From Cupidesulfovibrio sp000226255 (GTDB lineage Bacteria; Desulfobacterota; Desulfovibrionia; Desulfovibrionales; Desulfovibrionaceae), in assembly GCF_003402415.2 (NCBI RefSeq), contig NZ_AP036014.1:1364001-1428000 (forward strand): a stretch of DNA of 64,000 bases, written 5' to 3'. Below the pieces are notes generated by a model. The model made no database searches, was not told the origin of the DNA, and saw only the letters and a list, made by a program, of their open reading frames with translations. The stretch's first letter is position 1; every line of letters starts with the position of its first letter. Made by a program: the position numbers and the translations under genes. This document shows, piece by piece, positions 32,777 to 40,887 of this stretch.

Positions 32777-32921
32777 CGAAGGCGTTCAAAAAAGTACTTT
32801 TGCCCTCCGGCTGCGTCGGACTCGCCTTTTGCTCCGGTCGAGTACCTAAGAGTACACTCCCTTCGCAAAAGACTCGTCCTCCTTGCCGGAGAACAAAGTT
32901 CCTTTTTTTGAATCGCCTTCG
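32777..32921 (+). other. structured intergenic element A (rpmI-rplT)
   Basis: A 145-nt nested hairpin that begins at the base after the rpmI stop. The outer arm GAAGGCGTTCAAAAAA pairs with TTTTTTTGAATCGCCTTC. Stem 2 is CTCCGGC (32805-32811) with GCCGGAG (32885-32891). Stem 3 is TTTTGC (32827-32832) with GCAAAA (32865-32870). The apical part carries GGTCGAGTACC and AGTACACTCCCT. Copies B (48207-48349) and C (59090-59234) keep the loops and the pairing but not the stem sequences. Confidence 0.85.
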
Positions 32922-33046
32922 TCGGGGCCTGTGCCCCGGCAAGGCGTGCTCTCTGAACAACGAGAGCGCATCCCGCACTTTACATTATCCGCTCCGCTGG
33001 CCCGGTCTCTCGCCTCGCGGAGTCAAGATCACGATGGAGGTATTCC

Positions 33047-33400
33047 ATGCGCGTGAAGAGAGGTCTCGCCTCACACAGGCGTCACAAGAAGTATCTGGAC
33101 GCGGCCAAGGGTTTCCGTGGCGGCCGCAGCAAGCTGTACCGCACCGCCCGCGAGGCTGTGGAACGTTCGTGGATGTACGCGTTCCGCGACCGCAAGGTGA
33201 AGAAGCGCGAATTCCGCAAGCTGTGGATCCTGCGCATCAACGCCGGCGCCCGCATGCACGGCCTGTCGTACAGCAAGTTCATGCACGGCCTCACCCTTGC
33301 CGGCATCTCCCTGAACCGCAAGGTGCTTGCCGACCTTGCCGTGCGCGAGAAGGAAGATTTCGCGAAGCTGGCGCAACTCGCCGCCTCGAAACTCAACTAA
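33047..33400 (+). CDS. rplT: ribosomal protein L20
   Basis: A 117-residue ribosomal protein that binds 23S rRNA early in 50S assembly. The typical segments RVKRGLASHRRHKKYLDAAKG and FRGGRSKLYRTA are at the N-terminus and the LWILRINAGAR motif is central. GGAGG lies seven bases before the ATG. It is separated from rpmI by 270 bp that include structured element A, unusually far for this gene pair. It is followed after 21 bp by pheS, in the common infC-rpmI-rplT-pheS-pheT order. Confidence 0.97.
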   Translation: MRVKRGLASHRRHKKYLDAAKGFRGGRSKLYRTAREAVERSWMYAFRDRKVKKREFRKLWILRINAGARMHGLSYSKFMHGLTLAGISLNRKVLADLAVREKEDFAKLAQLAASKLN

Positions 33401-33421
33401 CCCCATACGGGGTCTCTACGC

Positions 33422-34459
33422 ATGGACCTTCTCAAGGAACTGGAAAGCCTGGTCCCGGAACTCGAAAGAGGCCTGGACCAGGCTTCGTCGTTGACGGAGC
33501 TTGAGGAACTGCGTGTCGCCTTCCTTGGCCGCAAGGGGCGTCTTGCGCAGATCATGGGCCGCCTGCCCGAACTTTCGCCCGAGGACCGGCCCCGTCTGGG
33601 GCAGGTCGCCAACGGCGTGAAGCTGGCCCTCACAGAGCGTTTCGAAGGCCGCAAGGCCGCCATCGAGGCCGCAAGCGAGGCCGAGGCGCTGTCGCGTTTC
33701 GACCCGACCCTGCCCGGCCGCGCGCCGTGGCGCGGCTCGCTCCACCCGGACACCCTGGTCATGGAGGAAATCTGCTCCGTGTTCCGGGGCCTTGGTTACG
33801 ACATCGTGACCGGGCCGGAAGTGGAAATGGACCACTACAACTTCGAAGCGCTGAACATGCCCGCCGAACACCCGGCGCGCGACATGCAGGACACCCTGTA
33901 CGTCACCGAATCGATCCTGATGCGCACCCACACCTCGCCGTTGCAGGTGCGCACCATGCTCTCGCGCAAGCCCCCGGTGGCCATCATCGCCCCCGGCAAG
34001 GTGTACCGCCGCGATTCGGACATCACGCACACCCCCATGTTCCACCAGATCGAAGGCCTGATGGTGGACAAGGGCGTGAGCATGGCCGACCTGCGCGGCA
34101 CGCTCACCTCGTTCCTGCGCACCGTGTTCGGCGGCGATACCAGGGTCCGCTTCCGCCCCAGCTTCTTCCCCTTCACCGAACCCAGCGCCGAGGTGGACAT
34201 CTCGTGCTGCATCTGCGGCGGCAAGGGGCACGTGGGCAACGAACCCTGCCGGGTGTGCAAGACCACCGGCTGGGTCGAGATCCTGGGCTGCGGCATGGTG
34301 GACCCCGCCGTGTTCACCGCCGTGGGCTATGATCCCGAGGAATACACCGGCTTCGCCTTCGGCCTCGGCGTCGAACGCGTGGCCATGCTCAAGTACGGCA
34401 TTGGTGACCTGCGCATGTTCTTCGAGAATGATGTGCGGTTTCTTTCCCAGTTTCGCTGA
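33422..34459 (+). CDS. pheS: phenylalanyl-tRNA synthetase alpha subunit
   Basis: Catalytic alpha subunit of the (alpha-beta)2 enzyme that charges tRNA-Phe. The 345-residue protein has the N-terminal coiled coil that contacts tRNA (about 1-85). The class II core has motif 2 around SDITHTPMFHQIEGL, motif 3 in FGLGVERVAMLKYG and a four-cysteine zinc-like insertion (CCICGGKGHVGNEPCRVC) near residue 262. A CCCC-ATA-CGGGG mini-hairpin lies just before the start and no good ribosome-binding site is evident, which suggests coupling to rplT. It is followed by a strong hairpin before pheT. Confidence 0.96.
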   Translation: MDLLKELESLVPELERGLDQASSLTELEELRVAFLGRKGRLAQIMGRLPELSPEDRPRLGQVANGVKLALTERFEGRKAAIEAASEAEALSRFDPTLPGRAPWRGSLHPDTLVMEEICSVFRGLGYDIVTGPEVEMDHYNFEALNMPAEHPARDMQDTLYVTESILMRTHTSPLQVRTMLSRKPPVAIIAPGKVYRRDSDITHTPMFHQIEGLMVDKGVSMADLRGTLTSFLRTVFGGDTRVRFRPSFFPFTEPSAEVDISCCICGGKGHVGNEPCRVCKTTGWVEILGCGMVDPAVFTAVGYDPEEYTGFAFGLGVERVAMLKYGIGDLRMFFENDVRFLSQFR

Positions 34460-34482
34460 GCTTTTGAATACAAGCGGGGGGC

Positions 34483-34517
34483 GGGGAAGGGGACCCTTTT
34501 CAAAGGGTCCCCTCCCC
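34483..34517. repeat. G/C hairpin between pheS and pheT (family E)
   Basis: GGGGAAGGGGACCCTTT pairs with AAAGGGTCCCCTCCCC around a two-to-four base apex. It has the same build as the hairpins at 25008-25057 and 25204-25239. It has no U-run and lies inside an operon, so it is more likely a processing or stability element or a dispersed repeat than a terminator. Confidence 0.7.
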
Positions 34518-34555
34518 GGTTCCTCCCCCGATTCTCTTAATCATGGAGTAGCCCC

Positions 34556-36964
34556 ATGCTGCTGTCCCTTGCCTGGCTGCGCGAATTCGTTCCCTTCGAA
34601 GGCACCGCCGAACAGCTCGGCGACCGTCTGACCATGCTCGGCCTTGAACTGGAGGAAATCCGCCGCCCGTTCGACGCCATCCGCACCATCGTGGTGGGCC
34701 ACGTGGTGGAGCGCGCCAAGCACCCCGAGGCCGACAAGCTGTCGGTGTGCAAGGTGGACGCGGGCCAGGGCGAGCTGCTGGACATCGTGTGCGGCGCGCC
34801 CAACGTGGCGGCCGGGCAGAAGGTGCCGGTGGCCCTGGTGGGCGCCACCATGCCAGACGGCATGGTCATCAAGAAGGCCAAGCTGCGCGGCCAGCCCTCG
34901 CACGGCATGATCTGCTCCGAGCGCGAACTGGGCCTCAGCGACGACCATGAAGGCATCATGGTCCTGCCCGAGCACTTCACGGTGGGCAGGCTGCTGGTGG
35001 ACGAGCTGCAACTGGACATGGAGGTGTGCGACATCTCCATCACGCCCAACCGCGCCGACTGCCTCTCGGTGCTGGGCCTTGCGCGCGAAGTGGCCCTTGG
35101 CTTCGGCCTGCCGCTGACGCTGCCCCGGCTGAACCTGGTGGAGGACGGCCCGGACTGCTCCGGCGAGGTGGCCATCGAAATTCCCGACCCGGCGCTGTGT
35201 CCGGTGTACCAGGGCCGCATCCTGGAGAACGTGCGCGTGGGCAAGAGCCCGGCGCGCATCCGTCACCGCCTCACCGCCATCGGCGTGCGTCCCATCTCCA
35301 ACATCGTGGACGCCTCCAACTACGTGATGATGGAACTGGGCCAGCCTCTGCACGCCTTCGACCTGGACCTGCTGGAAGGCAGGCGCATCGTGGTCTCCCC
35401 GGCCGTGGCGGGCGAGCGCATCGTGACCCTGGACGGCCAGGACCGCGCGCTGACTCCCGGCGACCTGCTGATCCGCGACGGGGTGAAGCCCGTGGCGCTG
35501 GCGGGCGTCATGGGCGGGGCCAACACCGAAGTTTCCGACGCCACCACACGCGTGCTGCTGGAAAGCGCCGTGTTCCGCCCCGGCACCATCCGCCGCACCT
35601 CGCGCAGGCTGGGCCTGTCCAGCGAGGCCGCGTACCGCATGGAACGCGGGCTGGACCAGCCGGGTTCGCTCTTCGCCCTGCACCGCGCCGTGCAGATGAT
35701 GGCCGAACTTTCCGGCGCGCGGCTGCGCCCCGGCGTGTGCAGCGCCGAACCGCGTCCGTGGACGTCGCCCGCGCTGCGTTTTCGCCCGGCGCGCGCGCGC
35801 ATGTTGCTGGGCATGGGCGAAGACACCATCGGCGACGGGTTCTGCGCCGACACCCTGACCAGCCTCGGCTGCGTGCTGGACAAGTCCGACGCCGCCGACT
35901 GGAAGGTTTCAGCGCCCAGCCACCGCCTGGATTTCGAACGCGAGGCCGACCTGATCGAGGAAGTGGGCCGCGTGTACGGGCTGGACGCCATCCCGCCGGT
36001 GCTGCCCAAGGTCATGCGCCCCCTGGACCAGGCGGGCGCGCCCGAGTCTGAATACGATTTCTGGCGGCGCATCAAGGGGTGGGGCCGCGGCCTTGGCCTC
36101 AACGAGGCCATCAACTACAGCTTCGTGGGCCAGAAGGATCTGGATCACCTGGGGCTGCCCGCCGAAGGCCGCATTCCGATCATGAACCCGCTCTCGGAGG
36201 ACCAGAACGTGCTGCGCACGGCGCTGGCCCCCGGCCTGCTGAACAACCTGCGCCACAACATCGCGCAGGGCAACGCGGGCCTGCGGCTGTTCGAGCTTGC
36301 GCGCATCTTTACGGCGGATGAAACGTCTGAAACCACCGCCTGCGAACGGGGGCGCATGGGCGTCCTGATGTACGGCGCGCGCCACGACGACGCGTGGCCC
36401 AACCCCGAAGCCGACGCCGACTATCTGGACCTGAAGGGCGTGGTGGAACACTTCGCCGCCTTCCTGCACCTGCCCGCGCCGCGCTGCGAGATGGCCGAGG
36501 GCGCGCACCCCTTCCTGGCCCCGTGCGTGGCCGTGACGGTGGCGGGCAGGCGGCTTGGCGTCATGGGCCGGGTGAAGCCCGACCTCGCCGACGCCTACCA
36601 CGCCCGCAAGGACGTGTGGCTGGCGGACATCGACCTGGATGCCGCGCGCCAACTGCACGACGCGGTGGCGGTGCGCTTTGCCGCGCTGCCCGTGTACCCC
36701 CCGGTGCGCCGCGACATCACCGTCATCGCCCCGGCCTCGCTGCAGGCGGGGGCGGTGCTGGACCACGTGCGCGCCATGAAGCTGCCGCTGCTGGAGGGCG
36801 TGGAACTCATTGATGTCTTCGCCCCCGAAGACCGCGAAGAGCGCAACCTGACCTTCCGCATGACCTTCCGCCACGCCGGGCGCACCCTGAAGGACGCCGA
36901 AGTGGACAAGGAACGCGAGAAAGTGGCAAGTTCCGTGGTGCAGGCGCTGTCCGTGCGGATCTAG
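34556..36964 (+). CDS. pheT: phenylalanyl-tRNA synthetase beta subunit
   Basis: Beta subunit of 802 residues, which binds tRNA-Phe and removes mischarged tyrosine. The domains are in order: an N-terminal OB/EMAP-like tRNA-binding domain (40-150), the B3/B4 editing domain (about 210-390, ending in SEAAYRMERGLDQPGSL), B5, the class II-like core (SEDQNVLRTALAPGLLNNL near 545) and the C-terminal anticodon-binding B8 domain (PVYPPVRRDITVIAP). ATGGAGTAG provides a ribosome-binding site before the ATG. It is separated from pheS by 96 bp with a strong hairpin. Confidence 0.97.
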   Translation: MLLSLAWLREFVPFEGTAEQLGDRLTMLGLELEEIRRPFDAIRTIVVGHVVERAKHPEADKLSVCKVDAGQGELLDIVCGAPNVAAGQKVPVALVGATMPDGMVIKKAKLRGQPSHGMICSERELGLSDDHEGIMVLPEHFTVGRLLVDELQLDMEVCDISITPNRADCLSVLGLAREVALGFGLPLTLPRLNLVEDGPDCSGEVAIEIPDPALCPVYQGRILENVRVGKSPARIRHRLTAIGVRPISNIVDASNYVMMELGQPLHAFDLDLLEGRRIVVSPAVAGERIVTLDGQDRALTPGDLLIRDGVKPVALAGVMGGANTEVSDATTRVLLESAVFRPGTIRRTSRRLGLSSEAAYRMERGLDQPGSLFALHRAVQMMAELSGARLRPGVCSAEPRPWTSPALRFRPARARMLLGMGEDTIGDGFCADTLTSLGCVLDKSDAADWKVSAPSHRLDFEREADLIEEVGRVYGLDAIPPVLPKVMRPLDQAGAPESEYDFWRRIKGWGRGLGLNEAINYSFVGQKDLDHLGLPAEGRIPIMNPLSEDQNVLRTALAPGLLNNLRHNIAQGNAGLRLFELARIFTADETSETTACERGRMGVLMYGARHDDAWPNPEADADYLDLKGVVEHFAAFLHLPAPRCEMAEGAHPFLAPCVAVTVAGRRLGVMGRVKPDLADAYHARKDVWLADIDLDAARQLHDAVAVRFAALPVYPPVRRDITVIAPASLQAGAVLDHVRAMKLPLLEGVELIDVFAPEDREERNLTFRMTFRHAGRTLKDAEVDKEREKVASSVVQALSVRI

Positions 36965-37033
36965 GTCCGGAGCGGATGCGCCGCGTGCCCGCGCGGCCCG
37001 TGCGGGCGCACGGACAGTGAAACGGGAGACGGC

Positions 37034-37648
37034 ATGGCGGAGCGGACATACCGGATAGGCGAGGCGGCGTCGCTGCTGAACCTGAAGACCTATGTCCTCA
37101 GGTTCTGGGAAACGGAGTTTCCCCAGTTGGACCCGTTGCGCACCGAGAAGGGGCAGCGCCTCTACACGGAGGCGGACCTGGCCCTGTTGCGCCGCATCCG
37201 GTTTCTGCTGCACGAGCGCGGCCTGACCATCGAGGGCGCGCGCCGCATGCTGGCCGAACGCGGGGTCGCCGCCGGGCCGGGCCTGGCGGATGCCGCGCCC
37301 GGACTCGCGGAACTGCGGGATTTCGGCCCCGATGCCCCCGACATGCCCGAGTTGCCCGAGGCTGATGATGTTGGCGGTGACCAGCAGGCAGACGCCGGAT
37401 TCGACGACGAAACGCGCCATGCGGGCCCCGCGTCGGTGCGCCCCGCTGCCCGCATGCAGGCGTGGGACCAGTACCTGCACGGCCTGCTGCTGCCCGACGA
37501 GGGCGCGGCGGTGAACAGCGGCCCGGCCCACGGTGGGGACGCCGCGCCGCGCAAGGCCCGTTCCGATGATGCCGCCTCGCCTGGCACGGTGCGCGAGATC
37601 ATCGCGGAACTGGAGGCCCTGCGCCGCCTGCTGACTGGCGCGGCCTGA
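37034..37648 (+). CDS. MerR-family transcriptional regulator
   Basis: A 204-residue regulator. Residues 5-75 form the MerR winged helix (YRIGEAASLLNLKTYVLRFWE, then RLYTEADLALLRRIRFLLHERG) that follows the CadR/MlrA-like version with FWE. The rest (80-204) is Pro/Asp-rich and low complexity with no cysteine sensor, and ends with a short helix VREIIAELEALRRLL. A GGGAG site precedes the ATG 70 bp after pheT. MerR proteins are often found at this spot behind pheT; the effector and targets cannot be deduced. Confidence 0.85.
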   Translation: MAERTYRIGEAASLLNLKTYVLRFWETEFPQLDPLRTEKGQRLYTEADLALLRRIRFLLHERGLTIEGARRMLAERGVAAGPGLADAAPGLAELRDFGPDAPDMPELPEADDVGGDQQADAGFDDETRHAGPASVRPAARMQAWDQYLHGLLLPDEGAAVNSGPAHGGDAAPRKARSDDAASPGTVREIIAELEALRRLLTGAA

Positions 37649-37790
37649 TCCAGCCTGACCCGGCCTGACTGCACCTGGCTGGCCCCCGTCGCGCCGCCAC
37701 ACCGGATTTTTCGCCGTTCCCCCCGCGCCCCGCGCGGGAACAAGGACCGGCCCGATTCCCGCAACCGCGCATCCGCGCCACGAGCATTGC

Positions 37791-38453
37791 ATGATCCTTT
37801 CCCCCTCGCTGCTGTCTTCCGACTTCGGCCGCCTGGCCGATGAACTGGCCGCGCTCGAAGCCGCCGGGTTGTCCTGGGTGCACTGGGACGTCATGGACGG
37901 CACCTTCGTGCCCAACATCACCTACGGCCAGCCGGTCATCGGCCACCTGCGCAAGCAGAGCCGCCTGTTCTTCGACGTGCACCTCATGGTGGAGCGCCCG
38001 GAACGCTACCTGCACGAATTCGTGGACGCCGGGGCGGACATGCTGGTGGTCCATGCGGAGGCCACCCCCCACGTGCAGCGCGCCCTGGCGGAAATCCGCC
38101 GCCTGGGCGTCAAGTCGGGCGTGGCGCTGAACCCGCACTCCCCGCTTTCCGTGCTGGACTACGTGCTGGAAGACGCGGACATGGTGTTGATCATGACCGT
38201 CAACCCCGGTTTCGGCGGCCAGTCCTTCCTGCCCGCCAGCTATCGCAAGATCAGCGACCTGCGCGCCATGATCGACGCGCGCGGCCTGTCCACGCTCATT
38301 CAGGTGGACGGCGGGGTGGACCCGTCCAATACGGCGCAACTGGTGCGCAGCGGGGCGGATGTGCTGGTTTCCGGCTCGGCGTTCTTCAAGTTTCCGCCCT
38401 ACGCCGAACGCCTGAAGGCGTTCGAGGCCGCTGCCGCAGAGGCCGGGCGCTAG
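37791..38453 (+). CDS. rpe: ribulose-phosphate 3-epimerase
   Basis: Interconverts ribulose 5-phosphate and xylulose 5-phosphate in the pentose phosphate pathway. The 220-residue TIM-barrel protein has SLLSSDFGRLADE at the start, the metal ligand His in WVHWDVMDGTFVPN and FFDVHLMVERPE, the motif MTVNPGFGGQSF, and the phosphate-binding GGVDPSN and GSAFFKF near the end. It stands just before tkt, which uses its product. The start ATG at 37791 has only a weak ribosome-binding site. Confidence 0.96.
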   Translation: MILSPSLLSSDFGRLADELAALEAAGLSWVHWDVMDGTFVPNITYGQPVIGHLRKQSRLFFDVHLMVERPERYLHEFVDAGADMLVVHAEATPHVQRALAEIRRLGVKSGVALNPHSPLSVLDYVLEDADMVLIMTVNPGFGGQSFLPASYRKISDLRAMIDARGLSTLIQVDGGVDPSNTAQLVRSGADVLVSGSAFFKFPPYAERLKAFEAAAAEAGR

Positions 38454-38754
38454 CCCCGCCGCCACGATCCTGCTGCCCGTGGGCGGCGGATGCGCAAGGC
38501 CCCGGGCCGGACCGCAGCGCGCGCTCCATTTTCCCGTTGCCAGAAGGCGCGGAACGGACTAGTCGGGTGTGGGCGCCGCCGCAGGGCAGTGCCCACGCCT
38601 CGCGTGTGCGGTGCAGGTCGCTCACGCATGCCGCTGCCAACCGGCGCATCGCGCGTCCGGTGCTGATTTCCGGCGCGCCACGCGCCTTACCGCTGCATCG
38701 CCAACGGCACCGGGCGTCCGCCCGCCGCCGCATCGAACCCCGCTGGAGGTTGCA
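38454..38754 (+). other. gap between rpe and tkt
   Basis: About 300 bp with no supported gene. A CCGCCGCCACG / CGTGGGCGGCGG imperfect hairpin lies just after rpe. No clear promoter is visible, so tkt may be co-transcribed with rpe. Confidence 0.5.
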
Positions 38755-40749
38755 ATGCCGTCTCGCAAGGAACTCGCCAACGCCATCCGCGTGCTCAGCA
38801 TGGACGCCGTGGAAAAGGCCAAGTCCGGGCACCCGGGCGCGCCCATGGGCATGGCGGACATCGCCGAAGTGCTCTGGAACGATTGCCTGAAGCACAACCC
38901 CGCCAACCCCAAATGGGCCGACCGCGACCGCTTCGTGCTTTCCAACGGGCACGGCTCCATGCTCATCTACGCGCTGCTGCATCTTTCCGGCTACGACGTG
39001 AGCATGGACGACATCCGCAACTTCCGGCAGCTGCACTCCAAGACCCCCGGCCACCCCGAATACGGCATCACCCCCGGCGTGGAGACCACCACCGGTCCGC
39101 TGGGGCAGGGCATCGCCACCGGCGTGGGCATGGCCATGGCCGAAAAGCTCATGGCCCAGCAGTTCAACCGCCCCGGCTTCGAGGTGGTGGACCATGCCAC
39201 GTACGTGTTCCTGGGCGACGGCTGCATGATGGAAGGCATCTCGCACGAGGCATGCTCTCTGGCGGGTACTCTGGGCCTCGGCAAGCTGACGGCCTTCTAT
39301 GACGACAACGGCATTTCCATCGACGGCGACATTTCCGGCTGGTTCGCGGACGACACCCCGGCCCGCTTCGAGGCCTACGGCTGGCATGTGGTGCGCGACG
39401 TGGACGGCCACGATGGCGAGGCCATCGCCGCCGCCGTCAAGCTGGCCCACGGCGTGCCCGGCAAGCCCAGCCTGATCTGCTGCAAGACCCGCATCGGCCA
39501 GGGCGCGCCCACCAAGGCGGGCAGCCACAACTGCCACGGCTCGCCCCTTGGCGCGGCCGAAATCGCCGCCGCGCGCGAGGCCATGAACTGGCCGCACCCG
39601 CCCTTCGAGGTGCCCGCCGACATCTACGCCGGGTGGGACGCCCGCCCGCGGGGCGCGGCCGCCGAAGCCGCGTGGAACGACCTGTTCGCCCGCTACCGCG
39701 CCGCCCATCCCGAACTGGCCGCCGAGTTCGTACGTCGCATGGCGGGGGAGTTGCCCGCCGACTGGCAGGCGGGCGTGGCCGCCGCGCTGGCCGCCACCGA
39801 TGCCGCCAAAGAGACGCTGGCCACCCGCATCGCCTCGCGCAACGCCCTGAATGCCGTGGCCCCGCTGCTGCCCGAAATGATCGGCGGCTCGGCCGACCTC
39901 ACCGGATCGGTGGGCACCTGGCACAAGAATTCCAAGCTGGTCACCCCCGGTGACTGGTCCGGCGACTATATCTCCTACGGCGTGCGCGAATTCGCCATGG
40001 GCGCCATCATGAACGGCATGGCCCTGCATGGCGGGTTCCTGCCCTATGCGGGCACCTTCCTCATCTTCTCCGACTACGCCAAGAACGCCATCCGCCTTTC
40101 CGCGCTCATGGGCGCGCGGGTGGTCTGGGTGCTCACCCACGACTCCATCGGCGTGGGCGAGGACGGCCCCACCCACCAGCCGGTGGAACAGCTGGCCGGT
40201 CTGCGCCTGACCCCCAACGTGCAGGTATGGCGGCCCTGCGACACCGTGGAAACCCTGGCCGCGTGGAAGGCCGCCGCCGAATGCGCCACCGGCCCCACCT
40301 GCATCTCGCTGACCCGGCAGGACGTGCCCTTCGTGGAACGCACCGCCGAGCAGCGCGCCGACATCGCGCGCGGCGGCTACGTGCTGCGCGACTGCGCGGG
40401 CACGCCGGAAGCCATCGTCATGGCCACCGGTTCCGAGGTGCAGCTGGCCCTGGCCGCCGCCGATGCGCTGGCCGCCAAGGGGCGCAAGGTGCGCGTGGTG
40501 TCCATGCCGTGTTCCACTACCTTCGACAAGCAGGACGCCGCCTACCGCGAATCGGTGCTGCCTTCCGCCGTGCGCGCGCGCGTGGCCGTGGAAGCCGCCG
40601 CCGTGGACGGCTGGTGGAAGTATCTTGGCCTGGACGGCAAGGCCGTGGGCATGACCGGCTTTGGCGAATCGGCCCCCGGCAAGGTGCTGTTCGAGTACTT
40701 CGGCATCACCACCGGGAAGGTCATTGAAGCCCTCGAGTCGCTGATTTAG
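38755..40749 (+). CDS. tkt: transketolase
   Basis: Thiamine-diphosphate enzyme of the non-oxidative pentose phosphate pathway, 664 residues as in E. coli TktA. It has KSGHPGAPMGMADIAEVLW at residues 21-39, the TPP/metal motif GDGCMMEGISHEA near 154, the pyrimidine-domain motif TGSVGTWHKNS and THDSIGVGEDGPTHQPVEQ with the catalytic histidines. GGAGG lies before the ATG at 38755; the frame upstream has no similarity. With rpe and pgk it forms a central-carbon cluster. A strong terminator follows. Confidence 0.97.
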   Translation: MPSRKELANAIRVLSMDAVEKAKSGHPGAPMGMADIAEVLWNDCLKHNPANPKWADRDRFVLSNGHGSMLIYALLHLSGYDVSMDDIRNFRQLHSKTPGHPEYGITPGVETTTGPLGQGIATGVGMAMAEKLMAQQFNRPGFEVVDHATYVFLGDGCMMEGISHEACSLAGTLGLGKLTAFYDDNGISIDGDISGWFADDTPARFEAYGWHVVRDVDGHDGEAIAAAVKLAHGVPGKPSLICCKTRIGQGAPTKAGSHNCHGSPLGAAEIAAAREAMNWPHPPFEVPADIYAGWDARPRGAAAEAAWNDLFARYRAAHPELAAEFVRRMAGELPADWQAGVAAALAATDAAKETLATRIASRNALNAVAPLLPEMIGGSADLTGSVGTWHKNSKLVTPGDWSGDYISYGVREFAMGAIMNGMALHGGFLPYAGTFLIFSDYAKNAIRLSALMGARVVWVLTHDSIGVGEDGPTHQPVEQLAGLRLTPNVQVWRPCDTVETLAAWKAAAECATGPTCISLTRQDVPFVERTAEQRADIARGGYVLRDCAGTPEAIVMATGSEVQLALAAADALAAKGRKVRVVSMPCSTTFDKQDAAYRESVLPSAVRARVAVEAAAVDGWWKYLGLDGKAVGMTGFGESAPGKVLFEYFGITTGKVIEALESLI

Positions 40750-40798
40750 GGCCAACACTGCCGGAAGGCGGCCCCCGCCCCCCCCAGTCTGGACACCG

Positions 40799-40846
40799 GG
40801 CGCGAACGTGGTAGGATGCACAAGCCACGTTCGCGCCTTTTCTTTT
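40799..40846 (+). terminator. strong terminator between tkt and pgk
   Basis: A perfect 13-bp stem (GGCGCGAACGTGG at 40799-40811 with CCACGTTCGCGCC at 40825-40837) is followed by TTTTCTTTT. It is only 41 bp ahead of the pgk start. Confidence 0.9.
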
Positions 40847-40887
40847 GCCAACCAAATCAAGCCAATCGAGCAATAGAGGGTATATCC

